Origin: a halophilic archaeon SHRA6
GTDB lineage: Archaea > Halobacteriota > Halobacteria > Halobacteriales > Haloferacaceae
Direction: 5' to 3'
Length of the DNA stretch: 64,000 nt
Assembly (NCBI GenBank): GCA_005239175.1
Contig: SOPS01000004.1
Location: forward strand, 248,001-312,000
Part shown: positions 43,889-53,419 of the stretch, piece after piece
How positions within the stretch are numbered: position 1 is the first letter of the stretch
Layout: every line of letters begins with the position of its first letter
The notes under the pieces: model-generated
Database searches by the model: none
What the model saw: the letters and a program-made list of their open reading frames with translations, nothing else
What the model was told of the DNA's origin: nothing
Translations under genes and position numbers: made by a program

Positions 43889-44241
43889 GTGGATCAAGCG
43901 ACTTCATCGAAAAGTCGGATTTCGAGCAGTACCGTTCGGCGACGTCCATCAGCGCCCGAGTTCGCCGAATATCCGCGACATTGTGGAGCACTACCGCTTC
44001 GAAATCGTCGACCTGCTCCCCTCGACGGCGTCGTTCCCTGTGTGGCTGTCCAGATTGGACTTGATCTCCTGTTGGGGGTATCGTCGTCTTCTTGCTGTCA
44101 TGTGCCTCGAATTCCGATGTGGAATAACGGGCCCAATGACCCTTCAGGAGCGTTCTCGGAGGATTTTCGCGATGTATAATCTGCTTCCATCACACTGGCA
44201 ACAACTGTTATGTGGATTTGTCCGGTACGTCTAGGTGGATT
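43889..44241. other. 353-bp region without a convincing gene
   Basis: Short frames exist but none looks like natural protein over its length. The end contains a GTATAATC box (about 44172) and TGTTATGT (about 44207) that can serve the hydrolase gene at 44242. The stretch may be decayed sequence belonging to the broken PIN module. Confidence 0.4.
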
Positions 44242-44970
44242 ATGACGATGGAACTCACGTGGCACGGCCACTCGACGTGGTACGTACAGGTAGACGACAC
44301 GAGCCTGCTCATCGATCCGTTCTTCGACAATCCGAAGACGGATCTCGAACCAGAAGATATCGACAATCCGGACTATCTACTGTTGACCCACGGCCATGCC
44401 GACCACATCGCCCACGCCGGCGCGTTCCCCGACGCGACGGTTGTGGCGACGCCAGAGCTTGCGTCGTACATGAACGACGAGTTCGGCCTCGAGAACGCGA
44501 TCGGCGGGATGGGCATGAACCTCGGTGGGACCGTCGAATGCGGCGACGCATACGTCACTATGGTTCGCGCAGACCACAGCAACGGTATCGAAACGGGCTA
44601 TGAAACGTCTGCGGGCATGCCCGCCGGGTTCGTCGTAAGCGATACGAAACCGACACAGATCGCTGATGAGGATTCGACGACGTTCTACCACGCCGGCGAT
44701 ACGAGCCTCATGTCTGAGATGCGCGACGTGATCGGACCATATCTCGAACCCGATGCCGCGGCGGTTCCAGCCGGCGATCACTTCACGATGGGGCCGTGGC
44801 AAGCCGCAGTTGCGGTCGACTGGCTTGACGTTGAGCACGCGTTCCCGATGCACTACGACTCGTTCCCGCCGATCGAGATCGACACCGATGACTTCGTTCG
44901 CGAGGTCAAAGCGACCGGCAGCGACACCGACGTGCACGTTCTCGACGGCGACGAGACGTTCGAGTTGTAA
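44242..44970 (+). CDS. UPF0173-like metal-dependent hydrolase (metallo-beta-lactamase fold)
   Basis: A 242-aa cytoplasmic protein with the beta-lactamase-fold metal motif [11 protein letters not shown] and later H-A-G-D-T (metal Asp) and M-H-Y (last His). Start W-H-G-H-S is family-typical. Members are broad 'metal-dependent hydrolases' with unknown physiological substrate. Starts at 44242 or 44248 are both possible (M-T-M-E-L-T-W). Confidence 0.87.
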   Translation: MTMELTWHGHSTWYVQVDDTSLLIDPFFDNPKTDLEPEDIDNPDYLLLTHGHADHIAHAGAFPDATVVATPELASYMNDEFGLENAIGGMGMNLGGTVECGDAYVTMVRADHSNGIETGYETSAGMPAGFVVSDTKPTQIADEDSTTFYHAGDTSLMSEMRDVIGPYLEPDAAAVPAGDHFTMGPWQAAVAVDWLDVEHAFPMHYDSFPPIEIDTDDFVREVKATGSDTDVHVLDGDETFEL

Positions 44971-45089
44971 CGGTAACAGGGTGGGTGTTTGCTCGGTTCT
45001 AGAACGCAATTGCAGGAGCGGTCGCTTGTGCGCGCCGGTCAACCGATGAAGCAATCTTTAGGCCTGTTCCGACCATCTCTCCAAGTGCA

Positions 45090-45488
45090 ATGACAGATAT
45101 CGAAACCACCACCGTCAGTGAAGAAGGGTTTGCAAGCACGAGTCAGGTCGGAGAATTCGAGCTATCGATCGACGCACTCGATGAGGCCGGCCCGAATCCC
45201 AACGCCGTTCTGGTCGCCGATTATGCGTCCTGTTTCTTGCCGGCGTTCCGCGTCGGCGCGCAGAAAGAACGCGTCGACGACCTCGGCAAGGTACAGATCG
45301 ACGCCGAAGCTGATCTCGACGACGAGGACGACCTCTCGGCGGTTCGATTTACGATCCACGTCGAAGCCGATCTCAGTGACGACCAGTTCGACGCGATCGT
45401 CGAGCGCGCAGAGGGTATCTGTCACGTTCACTCGGCGTTGAAACCCGAACTCCACGCCGACGTGACCGTCCACGGCGGCGCGTTCTGA
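45090..45488 (+). CDS. OsmC/Ohr-family protein (peroxide detoxification)
   Basis: A 132-aa soluble protein. OsmC family members reduce organic hydroperoxides with two Cys; here Cys49 (A-D-Y-A-S-C-F-L-P-A) and Cys at G-I-C-H-V-H-S (about 112) fit the pair. The N-terminus is acidic as usual in haloarchaea. The motif N-P-N-A-V-L-V matches the family's dimer interface. Single-gene unit with its own promoter in 44971-45089. Confidence 0.87.
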   Translation: MTDIETTTVSEEGFASTSQVGEFELSIDALDEAGPNPNAVLVADYASCFLPAFRVGAQKERVDDLGKVQIDAEADLDDEDDLSAVRFTIHVEADLSDDQFDAIVERAEGICHVHSALKPELHADVTVHGGAF

Positions 45489-45559
45489 GGCGGTCTCCCA
45501 GCCCGAAAGGCGCGATGCGGTTCAAAACGGCTTACTTTTTGTGGTACAACAGCAGAGAT

Positions 45560-46963
45560 ATGAGTCTCCACGACGACGCTTATCGTGCGCTTTTCGAGCA
45601 ATCTAGCGATCCTCTCGTTGTATTCGATCCCAACACAGGGGAGGTTTGCGAGCGCAATCGCCGTTTTGACACACTGTGTGGAGACGAGGAACGTAGTACA
45701 GGTCTCACGTCGATCGAGTCGTTATTTGGCGACCATACCGAGGATGGCGACCTTCTCACAACGCTTCGGGCGGCCGCGGCGGACGCAGAGACCATCACCC
45801 TCTCGCTTGAGACGGCGTCTGGGGAAATGCAAGTAGACACTGCCCTCTCGACAGTCCAGACGGGCGAAGACAGTCTGGCGATTGCACGAATCTGCTCGCA
45901 ATCGCCCTGCTCAGCCAGAGCAAAACTGAAAAGCCAGGTTGTCGACCACGTGCCGATCGGAATTCTCCGAACAAAGCTGTCTGACCCAAAGTCAGTTGAG
46001 TACGCGAATCCGACGGCGCAGTCGCTTTTCGGCGTTGATTCTGTGGCGATCCTGCGTGAGCGCGGCATCGACTCGTTCTACGTCGAACCGTCGAGGCATG
46101 AGAAAGTAATGGAGTTAACTGCAGACGACGAGCGAGAACGGGTCAGATACGAGGCGGTGATCGAGACGATAGCGGGGGAAACGAAAGATGTCGTCGTCAC
46201 TGGCTTACTCGTTACCGACGAGACGGGAACCGAATACTGTTATGAGGTGTTTCAGGACGCAACCCGCAGGAAAGAGTACGAAAAACAGCTGCGACGACAG
46301 CGCGACAACCTCGAGATTCTGAACGAGATGGTCAGACACGACATCAGAAACGATCTGCAGTTGGTCACGGCGTATGCGAATATGGTTGCAGACCACGTCG
46401 ACGAGGAGGCACAATCCTACGTTGAGATTATCCAGAAACACGCCACACACGCCGTTGAGTTGACCCAGACAGCCCGTGACATGGCCGACGTGATGCTCTC
46501 GACCGAAAGTGACCACAGGCCAACCGATCTGTGGAGTACGCTCGAAGGTGAACTCGACACGATTCGATCAAAGTATCCGAACGCCGCGATCACGGTTGAA
46601 GAGACGATCGAAGAGACCACTGTCATCGCAGACGAGATGCTCGATTCGGTGTTTCGAAATCTCCTGTCGAACGCAATCCAACACAACGACAAGGAGGTAC
46701 CGACAGTGACCGTCTCAGCAACACGAACGGACGAATCTGTGCAGGTAACGATCGCTGACAACGGCCCCGGGATCCCGGACGATCAAAAAAAAGATATCTT
46801 CGGCAAGGGCGAAAAGGGGCTTGAGAGCGCAGGGACGGGGATCGGGCTGTACCTAGTCAAGAGCCTCACAGAGCTGTATGGGGGAACAGTCTGGGTGGAG
46901 GACAATGACCCAGCGGGTTCGATATTCGTCGTTGAATTGCCGATCGCTGATACCGACGAGTGA
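45560..46963 (+). CDS. PAS-domain histidine kinase, paralogue of 31712
   Basis: A 467-aa soluble kinase with two PAS-like regions (about 5-110 and 125-240) and a kinase core: V-R-H-D-I-R-N-D with His260, N-A-I-Q-H-N, D-N-G-P-G-I-P and G-T-G-I-G-L-Y-L. The catalytic end G-G-T-V-W-V-E-D-N-D-P is nearly the same as in the kinase at 31712. No response regulator lies beside it. ATG 45560 (M-S-L-H-D-D) follows a TATA-like TACTTTTTGTGG about 25 nt upstream, so it is preferred to the longer frame. Confidence 0.9.
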   Translation: MSLHDDAYRALFEQSSDPLVVFDPNTGEVCERNRRFDTLCGDEERSTGLTSIESLFGDHTEDGDLLTTLRAAAADAETITLSLETASGEMQVDTALSTVQTGEDSLAIARICSQSPCSARAKLKSQVVDHVPIGILRTKLSDPKSVEYANPTAQSLFGVDSVAILRERGIDSFYVEPSRHEKVMELTADDERERVRYEAVIETIAGETKDVVVTGLLVTDETGTEYCYEVFQDATRRKEYEKQLRRQRDNLEILNEMVRHDIRNDLQLVTAYANMVADHVDEEAQSYVEIIQKHATHAVELTQTARDMADVMLSTESDHRPTDLWSTLEGELDTIRSKYPNAAITVEETIEETTVIADEMLDSVFRNLLSNAIQHNDKEVPTVTVSATRTDESVQVTIADNGPGIPDDQKKDIFGKGEKGLESAGTGIGLYLVKSLTELYGGTVWVEDNDPAGSIFVVELPIADTDE

Positions 46964-46991
46964 GGGCGGCGTTGATCGATTGTTCGCTCGA

Positions 46992-47783
46992 TCAGCCGAG
47001 CACGCGATCGATCTCACCGATCGAATTCAACACGTAATCAGGCTCGATAGGTGAGTCTGCCAGCCGACGATCGTCGGTGATTCCTGTCTGGACGAGAACG
47101 GTAGTCATTCCGGCTCGATCGCCAAGAAGGATATCGGTGTCAAGGCGATCGCCGATGACAAGACAGCGTTCGGGTGCAGGATCTCCGAGGCGATCGAGTG
47201 CCATCGATGCGACGTGCGTGGAGGGTTTGCCACAGATGACGTCGACCGATCGCTCGGTAACTGTCTCGATTGCGCCGATGATCGCGCCAGATCCCGGAAT
47301 GTTGCCCGTGTCGGTCGGGATGACGATATCGGGGTCAGTTCCAATAAACGGGACCTCCGGATCTGCGAGCACTCGAAGCCCCTGTTGCATGTCGTCGTAA
47401 CTAAACGCAAAGTCGATCGACGCAACGAACACGTCGGCTTCAGTGGGGTGATCGGCCACTGTAATCCCCGCATCGGTGAACTGTTCGGCCAGTTCAGCCT
47501 CGCCAACGAGGTAGACCGCGTCATCGTGGTACTCTTCGTCTAAGTACGAGGTCGTTGCAGTTCCAGCAGTGATGACCTCCGCTGCGTCGACATCGAATCC
47601 CGCACTCGTGAGCCGGCGCTCGTACGCTGGTGGGCGTTTCGTTGGATTATTCGAGACGAACAACCGATCCAGCCCGGCAGCGTCGATCGCACTGAGCCCG
47701 CGATCGGCTCCGCCAATTGGCGTATCGCCGCGGACGATCGTCCCGTCGACATCAATAATCGCAGCCTGATAGTCCATACCCAT
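46992..47783 (-). CDS. HAD-superfamily phosphatase (NagD/PNPase-like, class IIA)
   Basis: A 263-aa cytosolic phosphatase. Motif I is I-I-D-V-D-G-T-I-V, then motif II S-N-N-P-T-K-R-P, a C2 cap, and motif III-IV C-L-V-I-G-D-R-L-D-T-D-I (acidic pair). Such enzymes act on sugar or nucleotide phosphates or p-nitrophenyl phosphate; the substrate is unknown. The first codon is ATG 47783 or 47777. Convergent with the kinase gene. Confidence 0.9.
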   Translation of the reverse strand: MGMDYQAAIIDVDGTIVRGDTPIGGADRGLSAIDAAGLDRLFVSNNPTKRPPAYERRLTSAGFDVDAAEVITAGTATTSYLDEEYHDDAVYLVGEAELAEQFTDAGITVADHPTEADVFVASIDFAFSYDDMQQGLRVLADPEVPFIGTDPDIVIPTDTGNIPGSGAIIGAIETVTERSVDVICGKPSTHVASMALDRLGDPAPERCLVIGDRLDTDILLGDRAGMTTVLVQTGITDDRRLADSPIEPDYVLNSIGEIDRVLG

Positions 47784-47914
47784 AGTACGTGATCTCTGTA
47801 GTTGTATTCGCCGATCGATCATTTGCATTGGCTCCTGTCGGGCTCATTCCGCGAATGTGACGCCCAACAAAAACGGAAAGACACTACCTTGTGCAAACCG
47901 AACCAACGTGTACT

Positions 47915-48694
47915 GTGACGAGAACCCAGTTGACGCTCATCCAGATCGACAACTACGGACCGTGGACGGTCACTCCCGAACCACGCCGGGAGATGGACCT
48001 CCAGACCTTGCAATCCCGCCTATTTGCGGACATCGCTCAGTTCATCGGGAGTCGGGACGGCTACGTCTTTTTCACACGGTTTGACAACATGATCGCGGTG
48101 ACAAACGGAATGGACGAGCGCGATCACCGGACGCTGCAAGAGAGCGTGCGGAACCGCTATCCGGTGACGATCAGCCTCGGGATTGGTGTCGCCGAAACGC
48201 CTGCCAAAGCGCTATCGGCGGCCACAGAGCGCCTGCAGGCGGCGGGAAGTGCCCAGGACGCGAATCGAACTGAGGTTCTCGGCGGCTCGTATCTCTCTGA
48301 GGTGGCACCGAATGATGTTTCGATCGCGCACTTCGACGTCAACAACGCGACAGACAAGTACACCGACAAACTCAACGAGTTTGACTCGTTCATCCACATC
48401 GAACGAAGCTACGCCTCGCTCATGGAGCACATGCGGCGCGAACACGGCGCGCTGTCGTTTTTTGTCGGCGGAGACAACATCATCGCGATCTGTCCGTCAC
48501 TCGATGTGGGCGCGTATCGGGCGGCGATCGATGCGGTCCGCGAAGACGTTGGCGTCGAGCTAAAGGTCGGCGTCGGCCGCGGAGAGTCCGCTCACGACGC
48601 GGGGATCGCGGCGAAACACGCCCTCGAGGACTGCCGGTACGACGGGACGACAGTCGAGTTCGCCGGACAACGCGCACACGCAACGAGTGACTGA
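47915..48694 (+). CDS. GTP cyclohydrolase III
   Basis: A 259-aa enzyme that hydrolyses GTP to 2-amino-5-formylamino-6-ribosylamino-pyrimidinone phosphate, first step toward archaeal deazaflavin/riboflavin. The sequence T-L-I-Q-I-D-N-Y-G-P-W-T-V-T-P-E-P-R-R-E is the family hallmark; F-F-T-R-F-D-N-M-I-A and G-G-D-N-I-I-A are nucleotidyl-cyclase-like metal motifs. GTG 47915 gives the usual N-terminus V-T-R-T-Q-L. Its TGA overlaps the ATG of the next gene (TGATG), so the two are translationally coupled. Confidence 0.92.
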   Translation: MTRTQLTLIQIDNYGPWTVTPEPRREMDLQTLQSRLFADIAQFIGSRDGYVFFTRFDNMIAVTNGMDERDHRTLQESVRNRYPVTISLGIGVAETPAKALSAATERLQAAGSAQDANRTEVLGGSYLSEVAPNDVSIAHFDVNNATDKYTDKLNEFDSFIHIERSYASLMEHMRREHGALSFFVGGDNIIAICPSLDVGAYRAAIDAVREDVGVELKVGVGRGESAHDAGIAAKHALEDCRYDGTTVEFAGQRAHATSD

Positions 48695-49740
48695 TGACCA
48701 CCAGCCGTCGATCGCTGTTTTTCACCGGCCCGCGATCGGTGTCGATCCGCGAGCGATCGGCTATCGATCTCGCTACGGATGAGCTGCTCGTCGATACCGA
48801 GTATTCTGCAATCAGTCCGGGGACAGAGCTACTCGTCTACCGGGGCGAAGCACCCGACGAGATGGCCGCCGACAGCAAAATCGACTCGCTTTCTGGCTCG
48901 CTGTCGTATCCCTTACAGTACGGCTATGCGGCGGTTGGAACGGTACGTGAGACAGGCGCGGCGGTGTCTGATCGATGGCTCGGCGAGACAGTGTTTGGAT
49001 TCAACCCACACGAGACGCACTTTAGCACTGATCCGGATGCGGTGGTGGCGATTCCCGACGCGATCGATCCGGCCCACGCAACGTTGCTGCCGACCATCGA
49101 GACCGCGATTTCGCTTGTACACGACGGCGCACCGATCCTCGGTGAGCGAGTGGTCGTCTTCGGGCAGGGCCCGATCGGGCTCGCATTGACTGCGGTTCTC
49201 GCTGGGTTTCCACTGGAGCGGCTTGTCACCGTTGAACCGCTCGAACAACGACGAGCAATCTCAATTGAGATGGGTGCAGACTCGAGTGTCCACCCAGATA
49301 ATCTGGCCGACGCGATCGACCCACCGACGGGCGATGCGGATCCCTCAGGCGCGGACCTCGTCTTCGAAATCTCCGGGAACCCGGAGGCGCTGGACGACGC
49401 GGTCGGTGTGACGGGATACGACGGCCGCGTGGTACTCGGGTCGTGGTACGGCACCAAGCCGGTCGAACTGAATCTCGGCGGTCGGTTTCACCGCAGTCGG
49501 ATCGAACTCATCTCGAGTCAGGTGAGTACCTTCGATCCATCCTTGCGCGGGCGGTGGACACGGGATCGTCGCTACGACGCCGCGTGGGACCAGCTTCGAT
49601 CGATCGATGCGGACCAGTTACTGACCGATCGGGTGCCGTTTTCACAGGCTGAGCGCGCGTATGAGCGACTCAACTCGACGCCAGAGCAATGCGTCTGCGC
49701 ATTGCTTGAGTACGGCGATGACACAGTGCCCGACGTGTGA
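48694..49740 (+). CDS. Medium-chain dehydrogenase (zinc-dependent-alcohol-dehydrogenase-like)
   Basis: A 348-aa MDR-family protein. The N-terminal half has Y-S-A-I-S-P-G-T-E-L-L-V-Y-R-G and P-L-Q-Y-G-Y-A-A-V-G, as in the BchC-like subgroup. The coenzyme loop V-V-V-F-G-Q-G-P-I-G-L-A-L is intact. The catalytic Cys-His of classical ADHs is not present at the normal site. Coupling to GTP cyclohydrolase III and closeness to a PTPS gene suggest a pterin or flavin-related reduction (inference); the same trio is seen together in haloarchaea as far as I recall. Confidence 0.82.
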   Translation: MTTSRRSLFFTGPRSVSIRERSAIDLATDELLVDTEYSAISPGTELLVYRGEAPDEMAADSKIDSLSGSLSYPLQYGYAAVGTVRETGAAVSDRWLGETVFGFNPHETHFSTDPDAVVAIPDAIDPAHATLLPTIETAISLVHDGAPILGERVVVFGQGPIGLALTAVLAGFPLERLVTVEPLEQRRAISIEMGADSSVHPDNLADAIDPPTGDADPSGADLVFEISGNPEALDDAVGVTGYDGRVVLGSWYGTKPVELNLGGRFHRSRIELISSQVSTFDPSLRGRWTRDRRYDAAWDQLRSIDADQLLTDRVPFSQAERAYERLNSTPEQCVCALLEYGDDTVPDV

Positions 49741-49836
49741 GGTCAGGCTGGTGTATGACAACGCCACGTTATCCGACATGTGATCCAGACTAGTCTGTGT
49801 TAATTAATTTACCAGCGCCGCTACTACTCGACACAC

Positions 49837-50313
49837 ATGTCACCGGATACGCCGAACGATGTCGGACGTGAATCAAAAAATACTGCAGCGACCCCCAAAT
49901 CGGACGACTCGGCGGCGGGAGACGAACGCTCCGGGACGTACACTGTCTCTGTCGAGCGATCGTTCATTGCTCAACACTACCTCACTGTTCCGAATCCGGG
50001 TCCAGAAGGAACCCTTCACTCACATCGGTTTACCCTTGACGTCACGTTCAGTGGACCATCGCTGAACCAGTTCGGCTACCTCGTTGACATTGATGCGGTC
50101 AACCAAGCGATCGATTCGATTGTCGAGACATACGCCGACAAGACACTAAACGATCTGTCGGCGTTCGAGGGGCTAAACCCGAGTGTCGAGCACTTCAGCC
50201 GGATCGTCTGCGAGGACATCCTTGCGGACACCGAGCTTTCGGTACCCGATCGGCTCACCGTTCGGATCTGGGAAGACGACAGCGCATCGGCCTCGTACGA
50301 TCGCGCGATCTGA
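49837..50313 (+). CDS. 6-pyruvoyl-tetrahydropterin synthase/QueD-family protein
   Basis: A 158-aa tunnelling-fold enzyme with a disordered first 32 residues (N-terminal Asp/Ser-rich extension). Zinc ligands H47 (A-Q-H-Y), H61 and H63 (L-H-S-H) are visible. The position normally occupied by the catalytic Cys holds Glu57 (P-E-G-T-L-H-S-H), recalling PTPS-III-type enzymes that use Glu. The later E-D-D (W-E-D-D) is a usual end motif. It begins a short distance after the dehydrogenase gene and probably shares its pathway. Confidence 0.82.
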   Translation: MSPDTPNDVGRESKNTAATPKSDDSAAGDERSGTYTVSVERSFIAQHYLTVPNPGPEGTLHSHRFTLDVTFSGPSLNQFGYLVDIDAVNQAIDSIVETYADKTLNDLSAFEGLNPSVEHFSRIVCEDILADTELSVPDRLTVRIWEDDSASASYDRAI

Positions 50314-50413
50314 GAGAGTGCGGCTTCGGACCACCAACTGCGTCACGGTGGTCACAGCGGCAACCACCAGTCAAAAGAGCCGAACATATACCCGGCGGGT
50401 CCGTACAACCGCT

Positions 50414-52288
50414 ATGGCCGAGCGTCACGGCACGGACGAATCGCCCGATCGTGATCCCAACGACTCATCCGCGAGTGAGAGACAGCCGGCGATCGACATC
50501 GACGCGGTATATGACGTGATCGAGGACCGTGAGCGGCCGATGGTAACCGCGAGCGAACTCGCCCGAGCGTTCGATATCACACAGGCAGCGGCGATCGACC
50601 TCCTGGAATCCTTCGAAGCCGACGGCGCTGTCGATCGCTTTGACGTCGAGTCCGACCCGATCGTCTGGTATCCGACTGACCTCGCTGCGGTCGCCCGCCG
50701 CGAGCGGGTCGTCCTGTTTGACAAGCGACGGGAGATTGTCGTCGATCAGCCCACCCAACGAACCCGAGCCACGCTGTTTCAGTTCGCGCATCTGGTCGAT
50801 TCGACCGGGACGGACCCCGGGACGCGTGGGTACCTCTACCGGATTCGCCCGGAGGACATCTGGGCGGCCCCGTTTGAGGAGCTCTCGGCGCTGTTGCGTT
50901 CGGTTCGATCGGTACTGCCGCGTCGGTCTTCGTATCTCGAAGAGTGGATCTCCGACCAGTGGAATCGAGCCCACCAGTTCACGCTGCGGACCCACCCAGA
51001 CGGCTACGTGGTTCTCGAAGCGGCGACAGAGAATCTAATGGGAAACGTCGCGAGACAGAAGCTGTCGGAAGACCATCTCCACGCGCCAATATCGGACACC
51101 GAAAGCTGGGTCCGTGAGGAGGCGATCGGCGCTATCAAACGGACGCTTTACGATGCGGGATATCCGGTCGTTGACGCCCGAGAGCTCGAAACCGGCGATC
51201 CGGTTGATATCGAACTGTCCACGTCGTTGCGACCTTATCAGGAGGAGTGGATCGAGACGTTCCTCGATCGCAACGCCGGCATATACGTTGGCCCACCCGG
51301 CAGCGGAAAGACGATCGCTGCACTCGGGACGATGGCTGCGATCGGCGGAGAAACCCTCGTGCTCGTGCCGAGCCGCGAATTGGCCAGCCAGTGGCGTGAT
51401 GAACTCGAAAAACACACCACAATCGATCCGGCAGACGTCGGCGAGTACCACGGTGGCGAGAAAGATATCTCGCCGGTAACGATCGCCACCTACCAGACGG
51501 CCGGAATGGATCGACACCGCCACCTCTTCGACTCGCGAAAATGGGGGTTGATCGTTTACGACGAGTGCCAACACATTCCGAGCAACGTGTTCAGACGGAG
51601 CGCCGACCTTCAGGCGGTCCACCGGCTTGGTCTCTCGGCGTCACCAGTCCGCGAGGACGACAAGGAGGCTGAGATATTCACGCTGATCGGCCCGCCGATC
51701 GGGACCGACTGGTCGGCGCTGATCGACGAGGGATTTGTCGTCGAACCGGAACTCGAGATTCGCTACGTTCCCTGGCGCGACGACACAGCGCAAAATGAGT
51801 ATTCCAGCGCGGATGGCCGCGAACGGTACCGGCTGGCGGCGATGAACCCCGCAAAGATCGAGGAGGCTAGGTACTTGCTCGCGCGGAATCCTACCGCGAA
51901 GGCCCTCGTATTCGTCGAGTATCTCGAACAGGGCCGCGAACTCGCCGAGGCGCTGTCGGTGCCGTTTCTCAGCGGCGAGACACCCCACCACGAGCGCCAG
52001 CGGCTGTTAGATGCGTTTCAGGACGGCGAAGAGCGAACCCTCGTCGTCTCTCGGATCGCCGACGAGGGGATCGACCTGCCGAACGCCGAACTGGCGATCG
52101 TCGCCTCAGGGCTTGGCGGCTCTCGTCGGCAAGGAACCCAGCGAGCCGGCCGCACGATGCGGCCAGCCGGGAGCTCGATTGTCCACGTGCTTGCCACACG
52201 AGGCACCCGGGAAGAGGATTTTGCTCGCCGACAGCTCACCCACCTCGCTGGCAAAGGAATCAAGATCAGAGAAACGAACGTCGGCTGA
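50414..52288 (+). CDS. XPB/Rad25-like DEAH-type superfamily 2 helicase
   Basis: A 624-aa nuclear-excision-repair-type helicase. The N-terminal 40-100 region is a winged helix (A-S-E-L-A-R-A-F-D-I-T), then a damage-recognition-like domain (W-Y-P-T-D-L), followed by the helicase core: R-P-Y-Q-E-E-W, Walker A G-P-P-G-S-G-K-T (293-300), D-E-C-Q-H (383-387), L-S-A-S-P-V-R (motif III) and Q-R-A-G-R-T-M-R-P (motif VI). The longer open frame upstream is promoter sequence. The role is DNA opening in repair or transcription (established for XPB relatives). Confidence 0.9.
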   Translation: MAERHGTDESPDRDPNDSSASERQPAIDIDAVYDVIEDRERPMVTASELARAFDITQAAAIDLLESFEADGAVDRFDVESDPIVWYPTDLAAVARRERVVLFDKRREIVVDQPTQRTRATLFQFAHLVDSTGTDPGTRGYLYRIRPEDIWAAPFEELSALLRSVRSVLPRRSSYLEEWISDQWNRAHQFTLRTHPDGYVVLEAATENLMGNVARQKLSEDHLHAPISDTESWVREEAIGAIKRTLYDAGYPVVDARELETGDPVDIELSTSLRPYQEEWIETFLDRNAGIYVGPPGSGKTIAALGTMAAIGGETLVLVPSRELASQWRDELEKHTTIDPADVGEYHGGEKDISPVTIATYQTAGMDRHRHLFDSRKWGLIVYDECQHIPSNVFRRSADLQAVHRLGLSASPVREDDKEAEIFTLIGPPIGTDWSALIDEGFVVEPELEIRYVPWRDDTAQNEYSSADGRERYRLAAMNPAKIEEARYLLARNPTAKALVFVEYLEQGRELAEALSVPFLSGETPHHERQRLLDAFQDGEERTLVVSRIADEGIDLPNAELAIVASGLGGSRRQGTQRAGRTMRPAGSSIVHVLATRGTREEDFARRQLTHLAGKGIKIRETNVG

Positions 52289-52309
52289 TCAGTGGTGCGT
52301 GGTCGACCA

Positions 52310-53377
52310 TCAGGTATCGATCGCGGCACTAACTGCATCCATAACCCGATCGACTTTTTCTATCGTTGCATTGTACCCCATGTGACCGACTCTGAGGATG
52401 TCGTCTTCCATCTCACCGAGTCCGGTTCCGAGGACAATGTCTGTCTCTCTTTCCACGCGCTGTTGGATCGTTGTCGCCTCCCCAGGAAGGCTGAATGCGG
52501 TCACGGTTGGGGATGATCGCTCTGGCTCGGGATACAGTTCGAGCCCAAGCTCCGCTCCGCGAGTTCGACAGCGCTCGGCAGCCTCGCGGTGGCGATCGTA
52601 GACGGCGTCGGTCCCCTCTTCGAGAATGCGATCGACCGCGACCGACAGCGCCGCTACGAGCGCGTCGAGGTGGGTGTACGGAAAGTCCTCAGAGACATCT
52701 CGCCACGGTAGGAAGTTAGTGTACAATGACGTGGGGTCTCGCTCTTCCATTCGCTCCCACGCGCGATCGCTGATTGCGGCTGTCGTCAGTCCCGGCGGCG
52801 CGCTGAAACACTTCTGTGAGCCCCCCAGACAGACGTCGATCCGCTCGGTCGGGACTGGTGTCCCGCCGAGCGAGGAAACTGCGTCGACGACAGTGATCGC
52901 GCCGTGGTCGCTGATTCTGTCCAAGACAGGATCGAGATCGTTGAGCGTACCAGTCGGTGTCTCACAGTGGACCATCGTCGCGAAATCGAACGGTTCACCA
53001 GCCGCCTCGGCATCGGCGATCGCCCGATCGAGGGCCTCAAAATCGTATCCCGCGTCGTAGTCCGTGGTAACCAACGTTGCGTCTCCGTCGTAGGCGTCGA
53101 CGAAGTCCGCGAAGCCGTCGCCGTACAGCCCGTTCGAGACGCAGAGGACGCGATCGCCGGGGGAAACGAGCGAGGCGATCGCCGCCTCCAGCCCGAGGAT
53201 TCCCTCTCCACCAGGAACGACCACGTCGTGATCAGTCCCGTAGATCTGTGCGAGGTTGTCGGTAAGTCGATTGTAGCGATCGGCGAACGACGGATCCATG
53301 TCTGGGTTCGGCTGTGGCTCGGCCATCGCTTCGCGGACCGCCGGTGGGACCGCGGTCGGTCCCGGAGTAAAGAGCAT
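52310..53377 (-). CDS. Class V PLP-dependent aminotransferase (Ser/Ala-glyoxylate type)
   Basis: A 355-aa aminotransferase beginning M-L-F-T-P-G-P-T-A-V-P, typical of alanine/serine-glyoxylate and related transaminases. The PLP Lys lies in G-G-S-Q-K-C-F-S-A-P-P-G, and V-D-A-V-S-S-L-G-G provides the Asp for the pyridine nitrogen. The exact amino donor is not deducible. It converges with the helicase gene with a gap of 21 bp. Confidence 0.9.
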   Translation of the reverse strand: MLFTPGPTAVPPAVREAMAEPQPNPDMDPSFADRYNRLTDNLAQIYGTDHDVVVPGGEGILGLEAAIASLVSPGDRVLCVSNGLYGDGFADFVDAYDGDATLVTTDYDAGYDFEALDRAIADAEAAGEPFDFATMVHCETPTGTLNDLDPVLDRISDHGAITVVDAVSSLGGTPVPTERIDVCLGGSQKCFSAPPGLTTAAISDRAWERMEERDPTSLYTNFLPWRDVSEDFPYTHLDALVAALSVAVDRILEEGTDAVYDRHREAAERCRTRGAELGLELYPEPERSSPTVTAFSLPGEATTIQQRVERETDIVLGTGLGEMEDDILRVGHMGYNATIEKVDRVMDAVSAAIDT

Positions 53378-53419
53378 ACGCCACGTTCAGACGGTCGCAA
53401 ACCTAAAGCTGTCTCTCGA

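Noticed and set aside
43889-44179. 96-aa frame after the PIN pseudogene
   Set aside because: Composition does not look like natural protein, and no motif or family is seen.
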